Positions 1 to 12,800 of a stretch of 59,215 bases of DNA are shown piece by piece (position 1 is the stretch's first letter; each line of letters opens with the position of its first letter). The translations under genes and the position numbers were made by a program. The notes under the pieces are model-generated. The model saw only the letters and a list, made by a program, of their open reading frames with translations. It ran no database searches and was not told the DNA's origin. The DNA comes from Klebsormidium nitens (Eukaryota > Streptophyta > Klebsormidiophyceae > Klebsormidiales > Klebsormidiaceae). Where the stretch lies: assembly GCA_000708835.1 (NCBI GenBank), contig DF237494.1, positions 1 to 59,215 of the forward strand. The letters are read 5' to 3'.

Positions 1-818
1 AATGTGTGCGCCCATGAGGAGAACTTTGAACTTCGGACTTGAAGTTCAAGTTCTGAGGACGGCCGGCATCCCGGCCGTATATGTAACTACTGGGTGGTGG
101 TTTAAAGAATGTCACAGTCTAGAATAGGTAGAGCTGTGTGGCAGACAGTGGAGCTTCAAGTTGGGACCAGGTGGGTTAGGGAAAGCCGGTTAACCGCTAA
201 TCCGGTCTTCAAGCAATCCTGATGTCACGGTAGGATCCGATTGACGGTCAGGAACCACGGGACACGATGGTCAGCCGTACACAACCGACCTCTGCCTCAT
301 TCAATTTCAAATGCAAGGCTTGCAAGCTGCAACCTAGGTTGACCTTGGACTCGGAGGCATCAGACTTCTGCAGCAAAAACCTTGCCGCTGCGTAGCTTCA
401 AGCTCCAGCGCCTCATGAGTCATGGATGAGGCAGGTGCCAAGGAGAACCAGGACAGTCACTCCTATACTATAGGGGCTATAGGGAGTCTGGTGTCGGCAG
501 CTGCTGGAAGTTTGTTTTGTAGTCGATCAGGCTAGGTGTGATGGTGCTGGCGTAGCTTTATAGGTACTCAACTTATTAGAAGGAAAGTAAGTTTAACTTA
601 GTTCCCAAATTGTGCTTCCAGATCAGGCAGGGACCGCCATTTACAATGGAGTGCAGGTCTTGATGGAAAGGGCCTTGAATAGCTGTAACAGATTGTGCTG
701 GCTAGAGTCAGCCACTGTTGATCAGCCAAAGCTTTTCTTCTTCAGTGAAGAAGAAGCCTTAGGCCAAGAAAACGCTCGTGTTTGAAAAGGAATTTGGCGC
801 ATCTCTGAGCAAGGCTAA
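1..818. other. Upstream region of kinesin gene
   Basis: No coding exon is supported here. A TAA stop at 816-818 lies in frame immediately before the ATG at 819, which supports that start. The region probably holds the promoter and 5' untranslated leader of the kinesin gene, but I recognise no clear core promoter element. Confidence 0.5.
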
Positions 819-3800
819 ATGGAAAAAATATCAGTCTCCATCCGGGTTCGTCCTCTAAACAAGCAAGAGATTGCAAAAGGAACCCCTTGGATTGTGGATG
901 CAAACAGCCTTCATCTCTGCAATGAAAGACAGCAGCCCATCGCTGGGCAGGCTTACACATTTGGTAAGTTCTCGCTTGCTGAGAAAAAGCACGAGTATGA
1001 TTGTTTGCTTGTTGTCATCGTGGGGCATCTGAACACAATAGCATCTTAGCATCCCGAGCTGTGTCCATGTCTCTATGCAATCTGTCTCATCTGACAGCAC
1101 CTTTACTTTGTAACAGATCATGTCTTTAATGCTGGGATGCCCACACAGAGCATATACCAGGCTGTTACTGAAGACATCATCCAGTCAACTGTCAGTGGGT
1201 TCAACGGTGAGTCCTTTATGGATGTCGTAGGCCGCTGTAAAGTAGATGGTAGAAGAATATGTGCTCTCAAGTAATAGGGTGCGTTCAACGCCATTCACAT
1301 CTTGCATCACTGATCTTTTTCCGCTGCGGTATCTGACAGTTCCTTTTGTTGTAGGCACGGTGTTTGCTTACGGGCAGACAAGCAGCGGTAAAACCCACAC
1401 GATGAGAGGGACTCCTACTGAGCCAGGAATCATTCCGCTCGCCATCCACCATGTGTTTCAAATGATTGAACAGGTAAGCATGCCTTCCTTCCAATCAGGC
1501 TGGCTGCATGTTGAGAAGCATTTTGGCCTTGAGCAAGTTCAACGTTCAGGTGGGAGAACCTTCCAATCAGGCTGGCTGCATGTTGAGAAGCATTTCGGCC
1601 TTGAGCAAGTTCAATGTTCAGATGGAAGAAGCATAGTACAGCTTAGGAAGTACGATACAAGCTGACAAGAGCACACGCTGCAAGTGGTCAATGAGTTCTT
1701 ATTGAAGGGGCAATTGCTGAAAGCTGCGGTCTCTTGCAGACTGTGGACCGGGAGTTTCTTCTGAGAGTCTCATATCTGGAGATCTACAACGAAGAAATCA
1801 ATGACCTTCTCAACCCAGAAAATCGGAAGCTGCCAGTGCATGAGAACCTTGAGGTGAGTAGCTTCTCCCATGCCAATGCAATCATTTCGTGGACAGGTTG
1901 AGATTGAAAACATTCACCTGGAGGTACCGTACTTCAGTTCAGCGAACCACCAAATTTTGTTAGCTTGTTCGTCTTCTCTTGTCTTTTTAAGACAAGTGCA
2001 AGCTGCTATTACATCAAACTCAAAGCCATATGGTTGTTCTTGCAGCGTGGCGTGTTCGTTGCCGGACTGGCAGAGGAGATTGTAATGAGTGCAGAGCACG
2101 TCTTGGAACTCATGGCCAACGGAGAAGGTGAGAGCAACTCCGTTTTCGCTTGAATCAGTCTGCTACAACGGTAGCATAGTTGGACCATCGTTAGCATTTG
2201 TACCTTTCCTCTGCAATTGCAATGCTTTCAATGACTGGCAATCTTCCCCGAAACTTGCAGCGCACCGCCACATTGGTGAGACAAACATGAACCAGGCCAG
2301 CAGCAGGTCGCACACCATCTTCCGCATGGTAATCCCTACCTCTCGCCGACTCCCTTTACTCAACCAAGTCCAGCGAAAGATGTTTGCCTCAGCAGCTCTG
2401 TTTCCTTGTTCTAGTATTCCTTGATAGTCGTGCCGACTGTCTTGTAACAGCTCTATGCATAGCCATAGTCTTGGCAGCAGCATCGACTGAATTTTGCAAA
2501 CTTGCAATTTTAGGTCATTGAGAGCCGGGAGAAGCTAGGTGACGACGACTCTTCGATCGAAGAGCACGGCTGCGATGCTGTCCGCGTATCTTCCTTGGTA
2601 AGCTGCGAACTTTTTGCCAGCCCTTGAAGTTATTTCAACAAAAGCTTCTATAGAAATGATTAGTACGTCCTTGCTCTTTGGGGTCTTGCACTTTTGGATT
2701 TTGCCATGGGGTGTTTTGCAATCATACCGTCTTTGTGGTACAGACCTTGGTAGATTTGGCCGGGTCAGAGAGAGTTGCAAAGACTGGCGCCGAAGGTGCT
2801 CGCATGAAGGAGGGGACGCACATCAACAAGAGCCTGATGACCCTGGGGACCGTCATCAACAAGCTGGCAGAGGGTGTGGAGAAGAACGGGTAAGGATGAG
2901 TCTAACTTTCTTGAGACGAAGCAGCAACCGACAGCAATCCTCACAGGAGTGCTGCATTATACAATCTGCAAAAGTGGTGTCGATTACCAAACAATTGAAC
3001 TCGTATGCAACTGGACGGTCTGTGTGTATTGTGCGTTGTACTTGTTCATCTGATGTCAGGCTTCCAGTATCTTCCGACAGTCCTGCCCTTTTGCCTGTCA
3101 ATCAAGGTTTCATGCTCTGTGTTGGCCCATTTCATTGAGTTTCTGGCTTGGATTTTAATTACTCTCGGTTTTGCCTCGTTGTCCTGATCCCTGCAGAGGA
3201 CACATTCCTTATCGTGACAGCAAGCTTACCAGGATCTTGCAGCCAGCACTTGGTGGAAACGCCAAGACAGCAATCATCTGTAACGTGACACCATCTTTAG
3301 TGAGCACCTCTTCCATGTGCTCTGACGTAGCTGCTTCATGCTTCCATACCAGTTTTGAACGCTTGTACCAGTATTTCGTATACCGCTCTGAAGCACGTCC
3401 GGCCTGCTTCGGATATGCAGTGCATCAACGCGAGACTCCTCTGCCCCATCGTTCGCTTGAAGGCTCAAAAGCTCAGAGTCAACCGTTTGAGGACCTTCGA
3501 CGATCTGGGGCCGGCTTTTCGGTAATAAGCCCATGGCTCTCCGCGCAGATCCATGTTGAGGAGACGAGGGGAACGCTGCAGTTTGCTGGCCGCGCAAAGA
3601 GGATTGAAAATTGCGCTCAGGTTAATGAGGTGAGGATCTGCCGCTTGTGAATGAAGAGCATACCATACAGCAGGTTGAGCTCACGACAGAGCATGCAGAA
3701 CACGAGATGATTTTGCAGCTTCAGGTTTCTCGCACAACTTCGTATTCTCTTGGACCTCCTGTCGAAACTCTTGGCACAGCCCTTTCCTTTCGACGTCGGC

Positions 3801-6800
3801 CGCTTTGAGCAAGTGTACGAAGTCCACATTGCCGCTCAATTTGGCGTTGCAGATCGTGACCGAAGCAGCTCTTCTCAAGCGCCAGCAGCGGGAGATCGAG
3901 GAGCTGCGGCGCAAGCTGCAGGGAAACAACTCCGAGATCATGGAGGGAGAGATCGCCAAGATGCGGAACGCCATGCTCGCTGTGAGTTCTCTCAGCACGT
4001 TCACACGTGCATGGTTTCACTGGCAACCCTCTGCAAATAAGCACACTCTTTCAAGCAAGACACTTAATTTCGCTTGTAGAAAAGCAGATCACATCCTGAT
4101 TGTTGACGGATTTATGCGAAGTTGCCAGTCCAAGGATACGTGCAACAGATTTTCAAGAGAAGCACCGTCTCTGCTTTGCCGTTCAAAATGCTGTCCTGAC
4201 CCTTCACCTCCACTTGTTCGCAGATTGAGCTAGAAAAGGAGCGGCTGGCTTTGGAACTTGAGGAGAGGCGGGCCGAAGAGCAGCAGCGCCGAGCGGAGAC
4301 AGAGAAGCGGATCCGCGAGCAGCAGAAGAAGATTGACTCGCTAAGCCACATGGTGATCAACTCCGTCGTGGACGACACCCAGGAAAAGAAAAGCCGCAAG
4401 GTGGGGCTTCGGAGGCGGTGGTGAATCTCCGTAAAAAGCAAATCTTCGCTTGTCTAATCCTGAACGCTTCAATGAACACCTTCAACGGTTTGGGGCCTGT
4501 TTGTTGCTGACGTCGGGATTTAAGCTTCTTCCCAAACACAAGCCACAGACCTCAAACTGACAAGGGCCTTATCTGGTTCACTCTTCAGGGCAACCGCCGT
4601 GCTACGTGGGTGCCTCGCATCCAGCCTTCTGTCTTTACCGACTTAGCCCGTGACCGGCCCCCACTTCGAGAGGTCCCCCAGGGGCTCTTCGGTTCAGGGC
4701 TGCCCCTCCCGCCACGGTTGGGTAGGTCGCGAGACCTTCCCCCGGCCTTCGACCGCCTTGGAGAAGAGTCCCCGGAGCCTTCCACCGGGCGACCTTTCAG
4801 GATCTCCGAGGAGAACTCTTTGAGCGACGTAGGGGAGGAATCTCCGGGCGGTGTTTCACTAGGCAGGAGGTCAAGCGGCAGCCGGGCGGACAGCGGCAGG
4901 GCGTCCATTGAGAGCGCTGCAGCAGAGCCGACGGTGAGTGCACTATTCTGAGTCGGGCGTTCGAAGCAGGAATTGAAACGACACAACAAGAGCGCAACTC
5001 TGGCAGATGTAAGGACGAGATCAGCACATTGATCTGTTATGTGTGAAGGATCCCGCTTATGTCGACATTCAATAATCTTCTTCAACCGCACGTGCTTCGG
5101 CACGTGGTTCCCCTGTAGCCGAATCACTTAGTAAAGAAAATTTTAAAGTTTGGCAGCGGGTCCTTGACAGAAAAGCAAGCGCAGCAAGTACCAAGAGTTT
5201 TTGGGTTTAAGCCGCATACTAATTGACCTCTCTTTGCTGTGCTGACGCGCCCTGATGTTGGCCTGCAGGCTGAGCAACAGCTGGCGGATCTTCAGCAGAA
5301 GTACAAGGAGCTAGAGGAGCGCGTGCAAAAGGAGGATCAGCAGAATGCCGCCTCGGACCAGCTAGACACCGCAGGGCTTCCCGAGCTGGGGTCGATCCTG
5401 GAGGAGGACGAGCTGCCGATGGGTGTGATGGACCGGCGGGGCCGCAGCCTGGGCGGCGCCGACGGGCATGCATCCGTCAAAGCGCTTAAGGCGCAGGTGA
5501 ACACGTCACTATCGTCCAGTACTTCTCTCCTGACGACGATTAAACGTCGTCATTCGTCCAGCTTTGAAGATGAGCCGGAAGCACGGCGTAAAGCTCTAGC
5601 TTTTGAAAACGGGAAGTGTAGCTGATTCGGGAACTTATCAAGAGTGATGAGTGTCCCGGCGTTTTGTCCCTTATCTGTTTGATTGCAGGCATTGTAATGT
5701 GCGCTGAATTCAAGCAAGCTTTTTCCTGCTCCGAGCACTGCACTTCGTACGCTGCTGCGGACGGGGTTCACAAGGCATAGCATTTTGTCCATCAGCATCT
5801 GCCTGTGAGCCTGCCTTGATTTTGGGATTAACGAGTTGGTCTTTATGATAGGTGCAGCTGAAGCAGCTGGAGATGGAGAAGGTGTTCATGCAGCGGGAGC
5901 TGGACGACCTCACCGCACAGACCAAGATGCGCGCCAGCATCAGCAAGGAGGAACTAGCAGCGGTGAGCTATCAAACCAAGTTTTCCTGAAGTCACAAAGA
6001 TTCAGCTCCGAAGAAGCGGGTGCGCAAAAGCACGAAAGCATGGCCAGAACAGACGAACAGGGGACATAAGTGTGGTGCTTCACTTCTAGAATTCTGCGGG
6101 TATAAACGACTTAGCTTGGCAAACACTTTTCCGGATCCCCGATACCCGGTAGCCAAGCCCCTTTCACGTTTGACTGTGTCTGTCTTAAGCTATCCGTCCT
6201 TCGTTTCCCCTGACTCAGAGACGCTGATAGCTGATTTGTGAGATCACGCCTGAAACCACCAATCCTCGGTCCGTTTCGGTTACTTAATCTGCGGGAGGAC
6301 ACCCTAAAATCAGAAGCTTCTCCTCCTTGTCCACTTTATCAGATAGCTTCAGCACTGTCATATGATCGCCACGGCCAAGCACGTTCCCTTCATGCCGACG
6401 CTGCTCCGTGTGCTTGTCAGGTGTACGAGGAATTGGACGAGGCCCGCCGCGCCCTTGCCGACTCTCCGACTTCCCTGGTCCCGTCCGGAGCCTCCCTTGA
6501 CACGCTCGCTCTGCAGTCCCGCCTGTCGGAGGCCTTGCGCGAGAAGGAGGCTGCGCTCCAGGCGGCACACGAAGCAGAAGAAAGAGCAGTCCAAAGTGCG
6601 AGGGTTCAGATACAGGGCCTGGAAGAGCGCCTGGCAGAAGCTTTGCGTGAGAAGGAGGCCGCGGAAAAGGGATACAAGAGCGCTGTGAATTCAGCGAGGG
6701 CGCACAACGAAGGCCTGGGGGCCTGCCCGGCGGAGGTTGTGCTAACTACTGAGGAGATGCCGCTGCTGAAAACTCACATTACAGAACTGCAAACGCTGTG

Positions 6801-9800
6801 CGAAGAGCTGCAGAAGGAACTCGGGCTGGAGAAACGAGCGAGGGAAGAGGCGGAGGCGAGGGCAAGCGAGGTGGAACGGACGAACGCCGAGAACGAAATG
6901 GTGGTGGCAGAATTTCGGGAGAAGCTGGATGTGATGTTGGAAGAGAAGAAGGGCTGGGAAGCGGTTAAAACGGAAGAGGAAACATGCAGCGGGGTGCCTT
7001 GTGCGACAGATTTTCCGGACAGCGAAGCCGAGCTTGAGCTGGCTGCCAAGACGGAGCAGTTGGCCCAGGCAGAGGTTGCCCTAGCCGAAGCCCGGCAGCT
7101 GGTGTCCGAGCTGTTGAACGGGAAGGAGACCGGCGTGGGGTCTGTCGAAGCGACGGCTCTGGAGGCAGAGCTGGGCGAGGCGCGGGTTAAGATTGCGGAG
7201 CTGGAGGGCGACCTGGAGGAGGCGGTGCGCGTGCTGGAGGAGGATGACGTCAGGCGCGCGGAGCAGCAGGCGGCGCTGCACAGGGTGGAGGAGGAGCTGG
7301 CGCAGGCGCGGGCGGAGCTGGCGGCGAAAGATGACGTCACCTCCGAGGTTGAGGGCCTGAGAGCGGCACTGGCCACACAGAAGGGTGTGGAGGAAGAGCT
7401 GACGCAAACGATGAGTGAGCTCGCCGAGAGGGCTAACGTCGCGCCTGAGGTGGAGGGTCCGGGCACCGATGGTCCAGAAGGGATATCCTGCAAGATCGAG
7501 TCGTTGGAGGGCGATAAGAATAGGTTGGAGAAGGCCAATGAATCCTTAGCGGCGGAGCTCAAAGACGCGGAGTTGCGCGCAGAGAAAGCAGAGATCGAAA
7601 GCAGGACAGTGGCCCAAAGGGCGGAGGACATCACACGGGAGAAGGTTGCGCTGGAAGACAGGATGCGCGTAGTCCAGGACGAAGGGAGCGAAGTCACAAC
7701 GCAGCGCGAAGAGCTCGCACGGGCACAGAAGGAACAGGAGCAGATTAAGAGCGCCGCTGAAACGGCCGCGGCTGAGCTCGAGAAGCAGCTGGGCTTGCTG
7801 AAGGAGGCCGGCGAGGAGAGGAAGGGCCTGCTAAAGACAATTGCAGCTATGGAGGGTGAGCGGCAGAAGATGGACCAACTCATGCAGAGCATGGGGGAGG
7901 AGAAGGACGCTCTATTGCGGTCAGCGGAGTTGGCGGTGCGTGACAAAGAGGTGCGGGTGGCGGAACTGGAAACGGAACGGGCCCGGCTTGAAGGGGTGCT
8001 GAGAGAGCTGGAGGGGGAAAGGGACGCGCTGCAGAGGGCTGTGGAGGAGAGCCAGCGACAGGCGGAGACTGTCGAGCGAGAAAAGGAGGAGGCGGCAAGT
8101 GGGCTGAGAGCGCAGCTCCAGCAGGTAAGGGAGGAATGTACGGACCAAACAGTGAGAAAACAGGCAGTCTTCCCAGATCCTATTAGCGTAACTATTTTAA
8201 GGCTACCATTCGGCCTGAAAGGGCGAAAGGGGCTCGTTCCGTAAACCTCGCAATCTGATTTCCTGCAGCAATCTTCTGCCCGCTGTTTCGTTGGTTGCGA
8301 ACATGCAGATGTTGTGATTATGACGAACGAAAAGGCCGAGATGATTAGAAGAGAGCCGCTGCCATCTTTCCTTTATAAGCCGAGGCGCCAATCTTTGACT
8401 GGCGATGGTTCTGTCGTCTCCAGAAGGAACTTACTTATTACCTTAGGTATTCGAGAGCACTCTCCAACTTTTTTCTGTGACAGGTGCAAGAAGAGCTGGG
8501 TGCCGTGCTTAACGACAAGACTGCGCTTATCGAGCGTGTCGCTCTTCTGACTGAGGCGCGTGAGACGCTGGAGGCGAACCTCCGACAACAAGAGAGCAGC
8601 AAGGAGAGCTTGGAGAAGCAGCTCGCTGGATCCGAGGAGCAGCTTCAGGTACTTTCACAAAGTTTTCGTCTTAGCTTCTCGATCGGCATGGTACAAGATA
8701 TGACATCATAATCTGAAGCTGAACTTTTAGAGTCGAGAACTTGAGTCGAATTTCGCATGGCGTCTGAAGATTCTGGAGCGACCCAAGCTCGACAATTGAT
8801 GGAACAATACGTGCTCAGGAAATCAACTTCGTCGCATCCATTTTATGTGAACCTGGGGCTGGAATGGTGGACAGACCTAACGGACAGGGCGGACCAGGCA
8901 ACGTGCACCTCAAGATGTGACGATCTCTTGACAAATCTCGTTCTGTTTGTGTAAGGCACACGTCAACCGCCTTCGCTTGATATCGGTTGGGATGTTCTGT
9001 TTGTGCAGAGCCTCGTCGCAGAGAAGGCCGCGCTTGAAGAGGCCAAGTCTCAGTTGGAGACCACTGTCGCCAGCCTGGAGGCCCGCGTATCTGCCCTCGA
9101 CTCCGACTGCTCCAACTCCAGGGCCGCCCTTCAGACTTTCGCTGAACAGTGCGCGCGCGTGACCGCCGCCCTCAGCGAGCTGCAGCACACCCTCGAAACC
9201 TCCAAGCAGAAGCTGGCTGCGGTTGAGACGCAGAAAGCAGAGCTGGAAGCGCACCTGGCGGAGACGGAGGCGGCCTTAGCTACCGCGTCCCAACAAAGAG
9301 GCGAAGCCCTGCAGCGGGTCGCGGAGCTCGAGTCGCAGCTGGAGACGCAGAGGAGCGTGGCCTCGGAGGCGTTCAAGGAGCTGGAGGCGACCAAGCAGGT
9401 GCGGACCGCTTCTGCTCTGCAACTCTGGCTGGGAAGCTCCCAATGGAGTGACTGAACGTAGGCGTTGCGGTTGGATCATCCCGGCGCGATCCAGACGTGG
9501 CAAGGGACGCATTTCCGGGCAAGCTTTTGAAATCGAAGTACCTTGTAGAAGCAACACAATGCTCTTCCCACAAATGTTCTCCACGTCGCAGCTGCTTCGT
9601 GGTCACACATTCCGACATACATCGCACTCGTCACGGTATCCATGACAGCTAATCTGCTTGTCGTAAGAAAGCCGACCCGTAAACGGGAAAGCGGCATCCT
9701 AACCGAATTTTAGTGGTCGGAGTCCCCGTTTGGTCTCTCCTCATACTGTCCACAAAGCTCGTCCTGTCTATTCGAGTTTATTTTGGCATCTCCACCCGTA

Positions 9801-12800
9801 CTTTTTGCTGTGGCGCAGGCGCAGCACAAGGAGGTGGCTGCCCTGCGCGCGGACCTGGCGGCGCTGCGCAAGGAGGTGGCGCACTGCAAAGCGGAGCCGG
9901 CGGCGCTGGGCAAGCAGCGGGACGCGCTGCAGAAGGAGCTGGAGAAGCTGCGGGCCAAGATGAAGGACACCGAGGCCAAGCTCAAGACGGCGCTCCAGGA
10001 CAAGAACCAACTGCAGGTCAGGCACCCGAAGGACCGAACACGCTTGCAAATAATAGATGACGGGAGCATTAAGCCCTAAACATGCTACGAAAAGCATGTA
10101 ACACGCTTCGCTGTTCTGCCTACTTGGTGTTGTCAATCCTATCCAAGCTGGATTTGTAGAGTCTCTTTACTGGAGCCCACATGGATGACGAGAATGCATT
10201 CCCCTGTCCTTCACCTTCTCCTCGATCGGCTGACGCGTACTGGAAAAGGCACTTCCAGTTTCCAGCCGTTGATTGCTCTGAATCCTGCCTTCTTGTTTCA
10301 GGCCGAGAAGAGCGCCCAGGAGCGCGATCTGAAGCGGCTCCGCGGGCAGGCGGGACAGATCGAGAGCAACGCGTCTAAGCGCGAGTCAATGGCATTCAAG
10401 GCGCGCGACAGCCTGGCGGTGGGGCTCAAGAGTACGAAGAGCGAGTTGTCGTCCGTGCAAGTGGCGCTGCAGAACAAGAGCGTGGAGCTGGAGAAGACCG
10501 CCTTCGAGTTGCAGATGCTGCAGGTGGGCAAATGCCTGTGTAGCGAGAGGCGCGTGCTGTCTTCCATCAGAACGTGGGCGGTTCAGGAATCTTCAGGTCA
10601 AAACTCGATGTGTGATGGACCGAATGACCTCTTGCGTCTGACGTGGACTCACGCACAGTATCCTCTTTTCTTCAGTTGTTGGCCTTGGTCTCGAAGCTGG
10701 CGGCGTCGGACAGCAAGGGAAGCTCCTCGGAAAGCATGTCACCACATGCTTCCTGCCTTTGAGAATTCGTCTTCTTATAAGCTCGTCTCTTTGTGCTCGT
10801 GCAGGGTTCTTACAAGAGCCTGGAGGGCAGCGTGTCGGAGCTGGAGGGCGCGCGCGAGTGCCTGACGAGCCGCATCAGCGAGGTGGAGGCGTGCCTCGCG
10901 GGCGTGTCCGCCGAGCGCGACCAGCTGGCGGCCGACGCGGAGGCGCAATCGCGCGAGCTCGTGCTCGCGAGCCAGGAGGCGGAGAAGATCGCGCAAGAGC
11001 TGGCCTCGCTGGCAGCAGAGCATTCCGCGCTGGTGGACCAGTTGCGGGCAGCGGAAGAGGGGGCCAGGCGGGCGGAAGAGCTGGCGGCGGAACTGGAGAA
11101 GGTCAAGGCGGAGCAGGCACAGGTAGGGAAAGCCTTCTCTCACTGGACGATGAGACAACGTTAGTGCAGGGCGGACGCAAATGCGTAGAGTGCAGCTGGC
11201 TGCTAGTGAACGGCAGCAAGCAGATGCTTAAGGAACGGGACATGGTATGGAACTATAAGCAGACGGGAAGATTGCAGAAACTGACGCCCGCACCAGACAG
11301 AACAGTTTCTTTGAGTAACGCTCAGGCAAAGTTTTGACATTGCTAGCAAATTCCGGTGCAGGTCATGGAGCAGATGACGGAGTCGCACTTCCAGTTTGAG
11401 GAGGACCGAGCGGCCTGGGAAGCGAAAGCCGCGGAGGTGCGATCCCAGTCCGTTCTGTCGCCGCACCATAACTCGCTGCCGGTCTATGCTCTCGGCTCCT
11501 TCAGAGTCTCATCGCACTAGCGAATGGTCTTGGTCTGACACGTTCGTCCAATCTTGACGGGGTCGCACGAATGGTCTTGGTCTGACTCGTTCGTGCTATC
11601 GTGACGGGGTCGCACAGCGCAAGGCCATGCCATCCTTTGAAAGTTACTTGTAAGAAACTGTTTCAAAGCGATGCTGTGGATGACTGTTCCAGGCTGCCAA
11701 AGACAAGGCGGAATGGGAAGAGCAACTGGCGAGCTTGATTCAACTCCGGACAGAGATGGAGGCCAGGATCACGGGTCTCGACCAAGAGCGGATGCAGGTG
11801 TGCTATCTCAGGGCGTGGACCAGCTCCACATTTCTGTCGGTTAGAACTTGTCCATGATTTTGGGCCAAAAATAGCACGAGGATAATAGATTACGCCGACT
11901 TATATAATGCTGACACTTTGCGGCGTCCCTTGATCTCTATCGGAGTTGGCCGACGTGCTAGCACGGATGCATATGAGGAATGAACCTTCACCTTCGTCGG
12001 CGTCGAAATCGCATCGATGCGCGGGTTGCTCAAATACCACCTTCTGCCTATTTATGTTTGCGTATCTCTGATGCCCAGTTGAAGCAGCAGGCAAACGAAG
12101 CGGACTCCGACAAAGCGGCACTCCTTGAACAAGTAGGCGCACTGGAGCAGAAGACAATCGAGGAGCGGAAAGAGTACATCGAGAAAAAGGTGAGGCACCT
12201 CAGCTATTTCGACCAGATAGGCCCCTCCAGCAAGGAGGTCTTGAAGCCGGAAAAGGCAAACCCGACCAGGCTTTGATAGCATTTTGCTTCTTACTTGGAT
12301 GTCACCACTTTCAAAAATCAGTCCAAGTCTGCGACTTGGGATGAGCACACAGTTTCTAGCTACATTGAAGTCGTTGGCCATTTCCGGGTTTTGGCTGTGG
12401 AGAGCTTCTTCAGGTACTGAAGCTCCGCCCTATATTTTTGTGTTTGCTAGCTCGCATGAGGAGCGGCTCCTGACAGTTGTCCCTCGTATGTTTGGCAGGA
12501 CCAGGAGGTGGGCCGTTTGGTGGAGGAGGTGGCTGCCCTAAAGCTGCAGTGTGAGGAGCTGGAGCACCAGCTGGCGCTCGCGGACAAGAACCTCGAGGAC
12601 AGCAACACCACCAGGCAAGGCAACAAAATAAGAAATACGAACAACTCGTGCGTGCTGCGGTTGCTTGTTGAGGACCAGGTGGTTGTTTGATCCGGAAATG
12701 TTCCAACCCGGCGGGGCTGCCTTTTGTCGCTGAAAATTCGGCGTTAGTGACCCGTCGGCGTTGAGTCTCTGGCGATCGCAAAGCTCATCGTGCGGACCGA

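Noticed and set aside
4585-5127. 180-codon minus-strand open frame
   Set aside because: Antisense to the Pro/Ser/Arg-rich kinesin exon 4589-4933; low complexity and no independent evidence.
6774-7946. 390-codon minus-strand open frame, Ser-rich
   Set aside because: It is the exact antisense of the coiled-coil exon 6421-8124. A Glu/Lys/Leu-rich coding strand leaves an open Ser/Ala-rich frame opposite, and there is no splice or family support.
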